Positions 1-7,669 of a stretch of DNA of 64,000 nucleotides are shown piece after piece. The notes beneath the pieces are model-generated. The model saw only the letters and a list, made by a program, of their open reading frames with translations. It was not told the DNA's origin and ran no database searches. The DNA is from Serinicoccus hydrothermalis. Its GTDB lineage: Bacteria; Actinomycetota; Actinomycetes; Actinomycetales; Dermatophilaceae. Each line of letters begins with the position of its first letter. Within the stretch, counting starts at the first letter, position 1. The translations under genes were made by a program, and so were the position numbers. The DNA is taken from assembly GCF_001685415.1 (NCBI RefSeq), contig NZ_CP014989.1, positions 1,364,001 through 1,428,000 on the forward strand, read 5' to 3'.

Positions 1-959
1 ACGAGGTCCAGGTCGGTCGGCTCGATGCCCAGCTTGGCGCAGGCGGCGGCGATGGCGCGCGCCGGCTGGCTCTGCAGCGTGGAGTCCGGCCCGGCCACCA
101 TGCCGTGGGCGCCGATCTCGGCGATCCACTCCAGACCCAGCTCCTGGGCCTTGGCCTTGCTCATCACGACGACGGCGCACGCGCCGTCGGAGATCTGCGA
201 GGCCGAGCCGGCGGTGATCGTGCCGTCCTTCGTGAAGGCCGGCCGCAGCTTGCCCAGGGACTCGGTGGTGGTGTCGGCCCGGATGCCCTCGTCGGTGCTC
301 ACGGTGACCGGGTCGCCCTTGCGCTGCGGGATCTCGACCGGGACCACCTCGTCGGCGAAGAGGCCCTCGTCCCACGCGGCGGCCGCCCGCTGGTGGCTCC
401 GTGCGGAGAAGGCGTCCTGCTCCTCGCGGGTGAAGCGACCCTCGTCGTCGGCGCTGTTGGCGGCCTCGGTCAGCCCGCCCATCGCCTGGTCGGTGAAGAC
501 GTCCCAGAGCCCGTCGTAGGCCAGGTGGTCGCGCATCGTCACGTCGCCGTACTTGAAGCCCGAGCGCGACTTCTCCAGCAGGTGCGGCGCCTGGCTCATC
601 GACTCCTGGCCCCCGGCGACGACGACCTCGACCTCGCCGGCCCGGACGAGCTGGTCGGCGAGCGCGATCGCGTCGATGCCGGACAGGCAGACCTTGTTGA
701 TGGTCAGCGCGGGGACGTCCATGGGGATCCCGCCGGCGACGGCCGCCTGGCGCGCCGGGATCTGCCCGGCCCCCGCGGTCAGCACCTGGCCCATGATGAC
801 GTAGTCGACCTGGTCCCCCGAGACCCCGGCGCGCTCCAGCGCACCGGCGATGGCGTGACCCCCGAGCTCGGCCCCGGACAGGCCGGAGAGCGACCCGAGC
901 AGCCGCCCCATCGGGGTGCGGGCTCCCGCGACGAGGACGGACGTGGTGGCTTCGGACAT
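1..959 (-). CDS. Acetyl-CoA C-acetyltransferase (thiolase), C-terminus beyond window
   Basis: Thiolase-family enzyme that condenses or cleaves acyl-CoA thioesters in fatty-acid or acetoacetyl-CoA metabolism. It starts at ATG 959 behind a good ribosome site (GGAGGAG, 8 nt upstream). The acyl-accepting cysteine lies in the motif NKVCLSG near residue 91, and [11 protein letters not shown] follows, as is typical of acetyl-CoA acetyltransferases. About 319 residues are visible; the last ~75, with the second catalytic Cys and His, lie beyond position 1. A dyad-symmetric site sits upstream at 984-999. Family assignment is secure; the exact physiological substrate is not. Confidence 0.93.
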   Translation of the reverse strand, partial: MSEATTSVLVAGARTPMGRLLGSLSGLSGAELGGHAIAGALERAGVSGDQVDYVIMGQVLTAGAGQIPARQAAVAGGIPMDVPALTINKVCLSGIDAIALADQLVRAGEVEVVVAGGQESMSQAPHLLEKSRSGFKYGDVTMRDHLAYDGLWDVFTDQAMGGLTEAANSADDEGRFTREEQDAFSARSHQRAAAAWDEGLFADEVVPVEIPQRKGDPVTVSTDEGIRADTTTESLGKLRPAFTKDGTITAGSASQISDGACAVVVMSKAKAQELGLEWIAEIGAHGMVAGPDSTLQSQPARAIAAACAKLGIEPTDLDL

Positions 960-983
960 GGGCTCGACTCCTCCGGCGACGGT

Positions 984-999
984 GACAGGTATGCCTGTC
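984..999. promoter_or_regulatory. Dyad operator candidate upstream of thiolase
   Basis: Perfect inverted repeat GACAGG-TATG-CCTGTC, 25 nt upstream of the thiolase start and inside its probable promoter. Six-base arms with a short spacer are typical of TetR-type operators. No regulator gene is visible nearby, so the binding protein is unknown. Confidence 0.4.
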
Positions 1000-1035
1000 T
1001 CGTCACTGTAACCGGGCCGCGCGCTTGCCCCCGGG

Positions 1036-2553
1036 TCAGCCTCCGTGGACCACCTGGCCGTCGAGCACCGTCGCGCTCACCAGGGTGTAGCGGAACCGGC
1101 GGGCCCGCTCGGCGCTCGTGGCGGCCTGCGCCAGCGGGTCCTGCTCGAGCAGGACCAGGTCGCCGCGGTCGCCCTCGCGCACGCGCTGCCCGTCCACCGA
1201 GGCGGCCAGCGCCTCCCGCGGCGTGATCTCCTGCTCGGGGTGCCAGCTCTCGCCGTCCTCCGGGCCGCGGTGCACCGCCGCGGCCATCGCCAGCCAGGGG
1301 TCCAGCGGCGACACCGGCGCGTCCGAGCCCAGCGTCAGCTCGATGCCCGCGTCGAGGAAGCTGCGCAGGGTGAAGGTCCGGTCGGTGCGGTCGGGCCAGC
1401 ACTGCTCGGTGACCGAGCGGTCGTCCAGCAGGTGCGCCGGCTGCACGCTGGCCACCACCCGCTGGGGCAGCTCGGCCCAGCGCCGCACGTCCAGCGGGTC
1501 CACGAGCTGGGCGTGCTCCACCGACCCGACGGCGCCCGTGGCCGCGAAGGCGTCGAGCACGGCGCCCACCGCGGCGTCCCCGATGGCGTGCAGCGCGGCC
1601 CGTAGCCCCGCACCCTTCGCCCTCGCCAGCAGCTCGGTGAGCTCCTCCACCGGGTAGTTCGCCGCCCCGGCGGGGTCCTTGAGCAGGTGACCGTCGGCAT
1701 ACGGGGCGCAGCACCACGCCGTGCGCGTGTTGAGCGAGCCGTCGGTGATGATCTTCAGCGGGCCCATCGTCACCAGGCCGTCGGTGGCCCGGATGGGCGC
1801 GCCGGTGCGCAGCCCGGCGGCGATGGCGTCCTCGAGGCCCTCGGGGTAGACGCCGGTGCGCGCGCGGAGCGGGGGCATACCCTCGGCGGTCCGCTCGCGC
1901 CACTGCTCCCACGGCCGCCCGAACTCCAGATCGACGATCCCGACCACGCCGAGGGTGTGCGCGGCCTGGATCGCCCGGGAGACGGCGTACTCCGACTCCT
2001 CCCGGGCGCCGTGCAGCCGCTGCAGCCGGTCGTAGAGCGGGAACCACTCCGCCTCGGCGACGACACCCTCCACCTGGGGGCCGTCGAGCAGGCGCAGCGC
2101 GGCGCTGTTGAGCCAGCCGTGGTGGCCGTCGCCACTGATGAGAGCCACCGGGACCTCCCCGGTGACGGCGTCCAGCGCCGCGACGGTCGGCTGCTCGAGC
2201 CAGCGGCCGGTGCGGTGCCCCCACCCCACGAGCACCCCCGTCGGGCTGTCGAAGCCCCAGGTGAGGCGGTCCACCACGCGGGCCAGCACCTCTGACGGGC
2301 TCGCCGTGCCCGAGGTGTCCAGCCGGGTCTGCCCGAGGCCCCACTGGACCATGTGCACGTGCTGGTCCCACAGCCCCGGCACGACGTGGCGCCCGCCACC
2401 GTCCAGGAGCGGCACCCCGGGCACGTCCCCCAGGCCCGGGGCCACCGTGGCGATGACCCCGTCCCGCACGAGGACGTCCACCGGCTCGACCGGCGCCTTC
2501 GGGTCGTCGTCGATCGCGACGACCCGCACGTCGCGCAGCAGCAGATCGTTCAT
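1036..2553 (-). CDS. Amidohydrolase family 3 (YtcJ-like) metal-dependent hydrolase
   Basis: Amidohydrolase-superfamily protein of 505 residues, cytosolic, with a TIM-barrel plus composite beta domain. The metal-binding HxH motif appears as LWDQHVHM shortly after the N-terminal beta region, and [13 protein letters not shown] and [13 protein letters not shown] are typical of the YtcJ/COG1574 group. Substrates of this group are mostly unassigned; members often hydrolyse N-acyl or cyclic amides. The start is fixed at ATG 2553, because a leaderless promoter (TAGCAT, 2561-2566) ends 7 nt before it. An open frame runs much further upstream, but those codons are antisense to the AI-2E permease gene. 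Confidence 0.88.
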   Translation of the reverse strand: MNDLLLRDVRVVAIDDDPKAPVEPVDVLVRDGVIATVAPGLGDVPGVPLLDGGGRHVVPGLWDQHVHMVQWGLGQTRLDTSGTASPSEVLARVVDRLTWGFDSPTGVLVGWGHRTGRWLEQPTVAALDAVTGEVPVALISGDGHHGWLNSAALRLLDGPQVEGVVAEAEWFPLYDRLQRLHGAREESEYAVSRAIQAAHTLGVVGIVDLEFGRPWEQWRERTAEGMPPLRARTGVYPEGLEDAIAAGLRTGAPIRATDGLVTMGPLKIITDGSLNTRTAWCCAPYADGHLLKDPAGAANYPVEELTELLARAKGAGLRAALHAIGDAAVGAVLDAFAATGAVGSVEHAQLVDPLDVRRWAELPQRVVASVQPAHLLDDRSVTEQCWPDRTDRTFTLRSFLDAGIELTLGSDAPVSPLDPWLAMAAAVHRGPEDGESWHPEQEITPREALAASVDGQRVREGDRGDLVLLEQDPLAQAATSAERARRFRYTLVSATVLDGQVVHGG

Positions 2554-2560
2554 GCGGGGG

Positions 2561-2566
2561 ATGCTA
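2561..2566 (-). promoter_or_regulatory. Leaderless -10 (TAGCAT) of amidohydrolase
   Basis: TAGCAT lies 7 nt before ATG 2553. This spacing puts the transcription start at or next to the start codon. Confidence 0.5.
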
Positions 2567-2612
2567 GTGCGACATACCGCGCCGGCTGCGGGGGGCTGGC
2601 GGACCACCGCCC

Positions 2613-2618
2613 TACGGT
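2613..2618 (+). promoter_or_regulatory. Leaderless -10 (TACGGT) ahead of the 18-codon ORF
   Basis: TACGGT lies 6 nt before ATG 2625. It forms the right arm of the inverted repeat ACCACCG-CCCTA-CGGTGGT (2603-2621), which could be an operator. Confidence 0.42.
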
Positions 2619-2624
2619 GGTCAC

Positions 2625-2681
2625 ATGAGTCCCGTCCGTCACGCCCGCAGGCCGACCCCTGCCGCGGGGACCGCACGGTGA
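2625..2681 (+). CDS. Putative 18-residue leader peptide coupled to AI-2E permease
   Basis: ATG at 2625 opens an 18-codon frame, MSPVRHARRPTPAAGTAR, whose TGA (2679-2681) overlaps the GTG start of the following membrane-protein gene as GTGA. No Shine-Dalgarno sequence is present, but a TACGGT -10 element sits 6 nt upstream, so the ORF would be read from a leaderless transcript and could bring ribosomes to the downstream gene by termination-reinitiation. No homologue is recognised. The alternative is chance, with transcription starting here and the larger gene translated independently. Confidence 0.35.
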   Translation: MSPVRHARRPTPAAGTAR

Positions 2682-4054
2682 CGACGCAGCAGACACCACG
2701 GCGCACCCCGCCCGAGCCGGTCCTCGACGACAGCCCTGAGGGCCGTGCCGCCCGGCTGCGCCGCGCCGCGCGGGCCATCAACCCGGCGGCGGCGCCCCGG
2801 GCCGGCGTCCGGGCGGTCCAGCGCTGGCAGACCTTCCGGGTGCGCCAGCGCGAGCTGCTCGACGAGAGCAACCGGCTGCAGTCCGAGCTGTGGGCGCAGA
2901 TCCACGGCGCGGGCCCGGCGCCCTCCACCGGTGCGCAGGGCACGGAGCAGACCCCGCCCGCCGGCGACCAGCGGAGCCGTCGCCGGGACGAGCCCTCGGG
3001 CCGGACCCGCCAGCCGCTGCTCTGGGCCTCGCCCTTCTCCATCGGGTTCACCGGCGCGCTCGGTGTGCTGCTGGCCTGGCTGCTCGTCCAGAACCTCACC
3101 CGCCTCTCCTCGGTCCTGACCTACCTGCTCATCGCGGTCTTCCTCACCCTCGCCCTCAACCCGCTCGTGGAGTGGCTGACCCGGCGCGGCGTGAGCCGGC
3201 CGAGCAGCGTCTTCGTCGTCTTCATGGGCTTCGTCACGGTCGTCGCGGTGAGCGCGGTGACCCTGCTCCCGGGGGTGGTCGCCCAGGCGGTCACCCTGGT
3301 GGAGCGCGCGCCGCAGGTCGTGGAGGAGGTCGCGGCGTCGCCGTGGCTGGTGGAGCTGGACCAGCGGTATGCCGTGAGCGAGCGGGCGACCACCGAGCTG
3401 GACCGGCTGCTCACCGAGCGCGGGACGTGGACCACGCTCTTCGGCGGGGTCCTCGGCGCCGCGGGCTGGGTCGCCGGCAGCCTCGTCGGAGTCCTCACCT
3501 CGGCCATCCTCACCCTCTACCTCCTGGCGACGCTGCCCGCGGTCAAGGACGGGGCATACCGCCTCGTGCCGTCCAGCCGCCGCTCCGGCGTGGTCCGGCT
3601 CGCCGAGGAGATCATGCGCCGCGTCGGGGGGTATGCCCTCGGCCAGGCCACGGTCGCGACCATCAACGCCGTCTGCTCGTGGCTGATGATGCAGGTCCTG
3701 GGCATCCCCTACGCCGCGATCCTCGCGGTCTCGGTCGGCCTGCTCGGCCTCATCCCGCTCATCGGGGCGACGCTGGGCGCGGTCATCGTCGCGCTCTCGG
3801 CGCTCACCGTCTCCCCCACGCTCGCGCTGGTCGTGCTCGTCTACTACGTCATCTACCAGCAGCTCGAGAACTACTGGATCGTGCCGCGCATCATGAAGCG
3901 CACCGTCTCCGTGCCCGGCGCCGTCACCGTCGTCGCGGTGCTCGCGGGCGGGACCCTGCTCGGCGTCCTCGGCGCGCTCATCGCCATCCCCGTCGCCGCC
4001 GGGCTGCTCCTCATCTACGAAGAGGTACTCGTGCCGCGGCAGGAGCGGCTCTAG
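2678..4054 (+). CDS. AI-2E family transporter (PerM/YdiK-like permease)
   Basis: Polytopic membrane protein of 458 residues. Residues 1-~115 are polar, Arg/Pro-rich and probably cytoplasmic. They are followed by about eight hydrophobic segments in the AI-2E exporter pattern, with the family's re-entrant region around NYWIVPRIMKRTVSVPG. Family members are linked to autoinducer-2 or Na+/H+ efflux; the substrate here is unknown. GTG 2678 is taken as start because it overlaps the stop of the short upstream ORF; there is no ATG alternative in frame before the hydrophobic core. Its stop TAG shares the tetranucleotide CTAG with the convergent GNAT gene. Confidence 0.85.
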   Translation: MTTQQTPRRTPPEPVLDDSPEGRAARLRRAARAINPAAAPRAGVRAVQRWQTFRVRQRELLDESNRLQSELWAQIHGAGPAPSTGAQGTEQTPPAGDQRSRRRDEPSGRTRQPLLWASPFSIGFTGALGVLLAWLLVQNLTRLSSVLTYLLIAVFLTLALNPLVEWLTRRGVSRPSSVFVVFMGFVTVVAVSAVTLLPGVVAQAVTLVERAPQVVEEVAASPWLVELDQRYAVSERATTELDRLLTERGTWTTLFGGVLGAAGWVAGSLVGVLTSAILTLYLLATLPAVKDGAYRLVPSSRRSGVVRLAEEIMRRVGGYALGQATVATINAVCSWLMMQVLGIPYAAILAVSVGLLGLIPLIGATLGAVIVALSALTVSPTLALVVLVYYVIYQQLENYWIVPRIMKRTVSVPGAVTVVAVLAGGTLLGVLGALIAIPVAAGLLLIYEEVLVPRQERL

Positions 4055-4950
4055 CCCGCTCGCTGCGGCTGCGGCTGCGGCCACGAGCGGTAGCCGAGCA
4101 GCTCGGCGTCCCGCACGTAGCCGAAACCCTCGTAGAGCGCGACGGCGGGCGCGTTGACCTCGTCGACCACGAGGTCGACCGTGCCTTGACCGGACCGGCG
4201 CAGCAGCTCGCGCGAGATGGCGGAGAGCATCCCCGGCGCGAGCCCGGTGCCCCGGTGACCGGGCGCGATCGCGAGGAAGTCGAGATATCCGGCGCCGTCG
4301 GCCTGGATCTCCCCGGAGGCGTAGCCGGCGACCTCGCCGTCGCGCTCCAGGACCAGGGTGGCCCGCGCCTCGTCCGCCAGCAGCTGGCGGGCGCTGGCGT
4401 AGGTGCCGGGGAAGGCCTCGTCGTGCAGGGAGGTGAGGGCGTCCAGGTCGGCGGGCGTGGCGACGCGGGCGTCCGGCGCGGCGGCCGGCCAGCGCTGCGC
4501 CGTCGCGGTGGTGGCCCGGTAGGCGATGCTCACGCCGGTGGCGTGCCAGCCGAGGTCGGCGGCCAGCCGCGCCATGCCGGTGTGCGCGGGGGCCGCGCTC
4601 AGCTCGTGCCGCTCCACCCCGGGCGGCAGCTGCTCCAGGGCCGCACGCACCAGCGGTACGGCGTGCTCGGACCAGGTCCGGTCATCCAGGGTCCACGGCC
4701 CGTGGATCCAGCTGCGCATCGTGTCCTCGGGGTCGACGTCGTGCAGCACCGCCCCGACCACCCGGCCGGAGGGGTCCACGGCGACGCGCAGGGTCTCCTG
4801 CCAGGGGGTGTCGAGGTCGTCGAGCTCGGCCCGGATGCCCTCGGCCTCGGTACCGAGGTAGGCGCAGGCGGTCGCCGGCGAGCGCTGGGCGGCGACGACG
4901 ATGTCTATCGCGGCGTCGCGCTGCGCTGCGTCGGCAGGGGTGATGGTCAT
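4051..4950 (-). CDS. GNAT acetyltransferase, two-domain
   Basis: Protein of 299 residues with two GNAT-like halves. The C-terminal half has the acetyl-CoA pyrophosphate loop (APGHRGTGLAPGM, near residue 230) preceded by YLDFLAI. The N-terminal half resembles the same fold but lacks a clear loop, as is usual for duplicated GNATs where one half is structural. The acceptor substrate is unknown. ATG 4950 is preceded at 6 nt by TAGCCT (4957-4962), another leaderless-type promoter. The 3' end overlaps the permease gene by 3 nt within CTAG. Confidence 0.82.
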   Translation of the reverse strand: MTITPADAAQRDAAIDIVVAAQRSPATACAYLGTEAEGIRAELDDLDTPWQETLRVAVDPSGRVVGAVLHDVDPEDTMRSWIHGPWTLDDRTWSEHAVPLVRAALEQLPPGVERHELSAAPAHTGMARLAADLGWHATGVSIAYRATTATAQRWPAAAPDARVATPADLDALTSLHDEAFPGTYASARQLLADEARATLVLERDGEVAGYASGEIQADGAGYLDFLAIAPGHRGTGLAPGMLSAISRELLRRSGQGTVDLVVDEVNAPAVALYEGFGYVRDAELLGYRSWPQPQPQRAG

Positions 4951-5030
4951 CCGGTGAGGCTAGCGACGACCGGCGCGCGCGGGCCAGCGCATTCTTCTAG
5001 GCTCGCCCGGACCCTTCTCGGGGGCGCGGC

Positions 5031-5147
5031 TCAGGCGAAGGGTCCGCCGGGCGGCGGCGCTCGAGGGCGGACCAGCAGACGGTATGCGAGTGGCGCCGGT
5101 TCTCGGCCTCCTGCATCCCGGCGACCGGCCAGGCGACCGCATGGGCA
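5031..5147 (-). pseudogene. Truncated, diverged copy of the 3' end of the small zinc-protein gene
   Basis: This stretch repeats the last ~117 bp of the gene at 7347-7667 in the same orientation. The frame reads VAWPVAGMQEAENRR then HSHTVCWSALERR, against [15 protein letters not shown] and [13 protein letters not shown] in the intact gene. A conserved Trp has become Ser, and one C is missing from a C-run near the end, which shifts the natural stop out of frame. Similarity stops abruptly at ~5147. The piece looks like the displaced 3' end of the gene, left behind when the island between 5148 and 7346 arrived. Confidence 0.75.
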
Positions 5148-5167
5148 TCAATAGAGAAGAGTCGCCG

Positions 5168-6262
5168 TCAACAATACAATCCCGGCCGGTACGAACATTC
5201 TTTTCTCCGACAACATCTGTTCAGAGACAGGCATACTGGACAATACACGGCTACGCACCCAAGACAACCCCAAGGATTGAAGCAAGCGAAAGCACACGCT
5301 GCACAGCAATTGAAAGCACACGTGTAACTGAAATCCACACACCTGCATGGGTAGCAAGGGGGACATTGGGACGTACTGGTACACGATCTGCCGGCAGTGG
5401 TTATCGGCAGTGGCGACCCCGCTAGCGAACCCAAATCGTCCACGGCGCGATCTACAACACCCGAGTCGACACTGAGGTCTAAGCGCAAGAGATCTTCTGC
5501 TTGAGACCAGCGGAACAATAGAACTCTATTGCGAGAATCGCCGTTTTGCTCTAACGAATACGAAACCAACATTGAGTTATCAGCCTGCGCCGAAACTGCG
5601 GTGAGCGTACCACCTTGATTCGTCTGATGTATGGCTCCAAACAGTTCCAACTGCTTTCGCGCTCCATCTGAGCCGACCGCGAGGGACATCACAAGTCCGG
5701 CTGCCCGGTGCCCAGCCTCCGCAGCTTGCCTCACGCCCTTGACGGACGACACATCGAGCAGGGATTTTTCGCGACTGCGCGTCGGCATTTCCTCCGAGGC
5801 AACAAGTTCCAGTTGCTGCAGCCAGTCCTTCTCCTGATCTGGCCCCCTTCGCTCTGCCCCCACGGCCGGGCTGGCAGTCAGGTAGGACAATCCTGCACCC
5901 ACACCTAGAAGCCCGCGCAAGAAGGTGCTTCGCCGCACGCTTGGGCCGTCGCCAGTCGGCACCCCTGATTCGCCGGGACCCAGGGCAACTGCTACTGCTG
6001 CCGTTCGCCTCGGCCCAAGGACCCGAATCAACTGCGGCAACATGCTCATTCCCGACCATGTCTCGACTTCATCGCTAGAACGCCATCGCACTAGTGTCGG
6101 CCTGTTCAACATGTCACCCTGTGCAGACTTCGCTATTTCCAACAGCTGAGGGTCGCGCAGACTTACCGCGCGGACGCGGTTTCCAGATGCTTGTTGAACT
6201 CTCTGTGCGACATCACTACACGTACTACACCCTGAGTCAAAAGCCAGGTAATACTCTGACAT
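5168..6262 (-). CDS. Thioredoxin-like / Tat / Cys-rich (halocin C8-like) precursor protein
   Basis: Protein of 364 residues with three visible parts. (1) Residues 1-~95 resemble a DCC/thioredoxin-type thiol domain with CxxC at 12/15 (DSGCSTCSD). (2) Residues 108-136 form a Tat signal (SVRRSTFL, hydrophobic stretch, then AVGA), followed by a polar ~155-residue region without cysteine. (3) Residues 294-364 hold 18 cysteines, with GCLGCVAVYC and an end CSYRPGLYC. From memory, halocin C8 has SCLGFVEIVC and ends CNRAGLC, and its precursor is likewise Tat signal, immunity region, Cys-rich peptide. I therefore infer an exported disulfide-rich antimicrobial precursor with its own thiol domain. GTG 6268 directly after the upstream stop is an alternative start; ATG 6262 has GGGGTG 9 nt upstream. 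GC is near 50%, far below the surroundings. Confidence 0.75.
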   Translation of the reverse strand: MSEYYLAFDSGCSTCSDVAQRVQQASGNRVRAVSLRDPQLLEIAKSAQGDMLNRPTLVRWRSSDEVETWSGMSMLPQLIRVLGPRRTAAVAVALGPGESGVPTGDGPSVRRSTFLRGLLGVGAGLSYLTASPAVGAERRGPDQEKDWLQQLELVASEEMPTRSREKSLLDVSSVKGVRQAAEAGHRAAGLVMSLAVGSDGARKQLELFGAIHQTNQGGTLTAVSAQADNSMLVSYSLEQNGDSRNRVLLFRWSQAEDLLRLDLSVDSGVVDRAVDDLGSLAGSPLPITTAGRSCTSTSQCPPCYPCRCVDFSYTCAFNCCAACAFACFNPWGCLGCVAVYCPVCLSLNRCCRRKECSYRPGLYC

Positions 6263-6268
6263 GAACAC

Positions 6269-6658
6269 TCACACCCCACTCGTCGCATGGCGCGTCAATC
6301 GCACGCGGCGACGCTCGTTAACTCTCACTTGACGTCTCACAACCATCTTCCCCACCCATGCAATAACCATAGGCACGGACATCCAAAGGGCACCCTGCCC
6401 CCAATGCTCTCCCGCCAGGAAAATGACGGCTAGGATGACCCCCAACACCAACAGAGCTAGGACCTCGGCCGCAATCTTTGAGTGCTTCCACATGATCACG
6501 TAGCCACACAACGCCCAGACAAGGATAAAAATTGCCCCGAGCCACGAGCGCGGGGCGCTACTGAAAAAGTAGCCTAGCACCGCAAATGAGACAGCTACAG
6601 CAAGAGTCGGACCCGTGGTCACCCCCGGCGTCCTCCCATTGCTGCTTTCTATTCTCAT
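6269..6658 (-). CDS. Small four-helix membrane protein, partner of the Cys-rich precursor
   Basis: About 129 residues with four hydrophobic segments (around TLAVAVSFAVLGYFF, GAIFILVWALCGYVIMW, LALLVLGVILAVIFLA and MSVPMVIAWVGKMVV) and a very basic tail (RRQVRVNERRRVRLTRH). No family is recognised. Its stop is directly followed by the start of the Cys-rich protein, so the two are co-translated; immunity or export are the simplest guesses. Start choice: a TTG at 6724 would overlap the promoter -35 and is rejected. ATG 6658 (GGGGAGG, 12 nt) and GTG 6622 (GGGAGG, 8 nt) are both possible. Low GC like its neighbour. Confidence 0.65.
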   Translation of the reverse strand: MRIESSNGRTPGVTTGPTLAVAVSFAVLGYFFSSAPRSWLGAIFILVWALCGYVIMWKHSKIAAEVLALLVLGVILAVIFLAGEHWGQGALWMSVPMVIAWVGKMVVRRQVRVNERRRVRLTRHATSGV

Positions 6659-6695
6659 GCCTTGAACCTGCCTCCCCGAGGAAGTACCCTGTTGT

Positions 6696-6724
6696 ACAGT
6701 ATCAAGTGATACAGAATCGGTCAA
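6696..6724 (-). promoter_or_regulatory. Sigma70-type promoter with palindromic operator for the Cys-rich cassette
   Basis: TTGACC (6719-6724), 17-nt spacer, TACTGT (6696-6701). The spacer and first -10 bases contain the perfect palindrome GTATCACTTGATAC (6699-6712), placed where a bound dimer would block RNA polymerase. No regulator gene is present in the island. Confidence 0.6.
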
Positions 6725-6739
6725 GAGGGGACTGTCCGG

Positions 6740-7346
6740 CTAGCCTCGATCTTTCATCGGGTGCGGTCGACGGGTGGTGGCGGCGTCGCGATGACGGTCG
6801 GGGGCTGATTCTGGAACCGGGGTACGACAAGAATCCGGGAGTGCGTCCAGGGGCATCGGGTTCCACGTGCCGAGGGGCCTGTTGCTGCTGGTTGGGTCAG
6901 GACGATGGCGGGGATCAAGGCGTGGCCGCGCCGGCCAGGCGGGTTCAGCCGGTCAGGACGAACTGGGCGTAGGCGGCGTCTTTCTTCAGGTGCAGGACCA
7001 CGCGGCGGCCGGCAGGCCCGTTCCCGCACGCCCGCTCGTGCCCAGTTGACCGCCCGCACGGCCGCGTCGTCCTCACCGGCCAGGCTTGTCAGGGTGCGGG
7101 AAACCGTGGCCTCGAAGGCGACCTTCCCTGACACGCCGGGTTCGGCCCGCAACGGGCCAGGTCAGCCAGGCAATCCCCACCCAGCGCGAGAGGCAACGCG
7201 AGATCGGTGAGGATCTTGCTCGGGTCAGGCAACGCGGTCGGCTTCGCAAGGCAGTCACGTCAGCCCGCGGGCCGGAGGTCAGGCAGGTGGCCTTGACGGC
7301 CCGAGTCAGCAACACTCCACCAACTTGGGCAACCGCACCCGAGCGA
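6740..7346 (-). mobile_element. IS1380-family transposase remnant, frameshifted and deleted
   Basis: Minus-strand reading shows pieces of an IS1380-type transposase N-terminus in different frames: [16 protein letters not shown], then [20 protein letters not shown] plus DCLADLAR, then RAEPGVSGKVAFEATVSRTL. The middle of the protein, with its catalytic residues, is missing, and a short open stretch (VVLHLKKDAAYAQFVLTG, stop) follows, perhaps the C-terminus after internal deletion. CTAGCCTCGATCTTTCATC at 6740-6758 looks like the terminal repeat of such elements (from memory). The other terminus is absent: the remnant joins directly to the stop of the zinc-protein gene at 7347. Nothing else in this ~600-bp stretch appears coding. 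Confidence 0.68.
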
Positions 7347-7667
7347 TCAGGCGAAGGAGCCGCCGGGGCGGCGGCGCTCGCGGGCGGACCAGCAGACGGT
7401 GTGCCAGTGGCGCCGGTTCTCGGCCTGCTGCATCCCGTCGACCGGCCAGGCGACCGTGTGGGCGACCCCGGCACCGACCTGCTGCTGGCACCCGGGGCAG
7501 CGGTAGCTCTTGCCGCTGTCGTTGGGGCGGACCTGGCGCACCGCCCAGACCTGGCCGGCGAAGCGCACCTCCTGCGGCCCTCCCCGTGGCGGCAGCCCCG
7601 GGCCCCCGCCCGTCCCGGCCCGGCGCCGGGGTCGTCCCCCGCGCCGCGGCCGGTTGGAGCGCGGCAC
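7347..7667 (-). CDS. Small zinc-ribbon-like protein (often annotated 'ATP/GTP-binding')
   Basis: 106 residues: a basic, low-complexity N-terminus (~30 residues of Pro/Arg/Gly) and a compact C-terminal domain with [18 protein letters not shown], then RRHWHTVCW. Two Cys of CPGC plus His/Cys of HWHTVC suggest one structural zinc. Homologues of this shape are widespread in actinobacteria without known function. GTG 7667 lies 2 nt after the stop of the dehydrogenase gene (TGAGGGTG), so the two are co-transcribed. Its last 117 bp are duplicated at 5031-5147. Confidence 0.72.
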   Translation of the reverse strand: MPRSNRPRRGGRPRRRAGTGGGPGLPPRGGPQEVRFAGQVWAVRQVRPNDSGKSYRCPGCQQQVGAGVAHTVAWPVDGMQQAENRRHWHTVCWSARERRRPGGSFA

Positions 7668-7669
7668 CC

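Noticed and set aside
6269-6724. TTG 6724 as start of the small membrane protein
   Set aside because: TTGACC there is the -35 of a good promoter; the mRNA would begin downstream of it.
5148-6735. Plus-strand short frames in the island (for example 5631-5837, 5925-6149)
   Set aside because: They oppose the two coupled minus-strand genes, have no ribosome sites and no domain.
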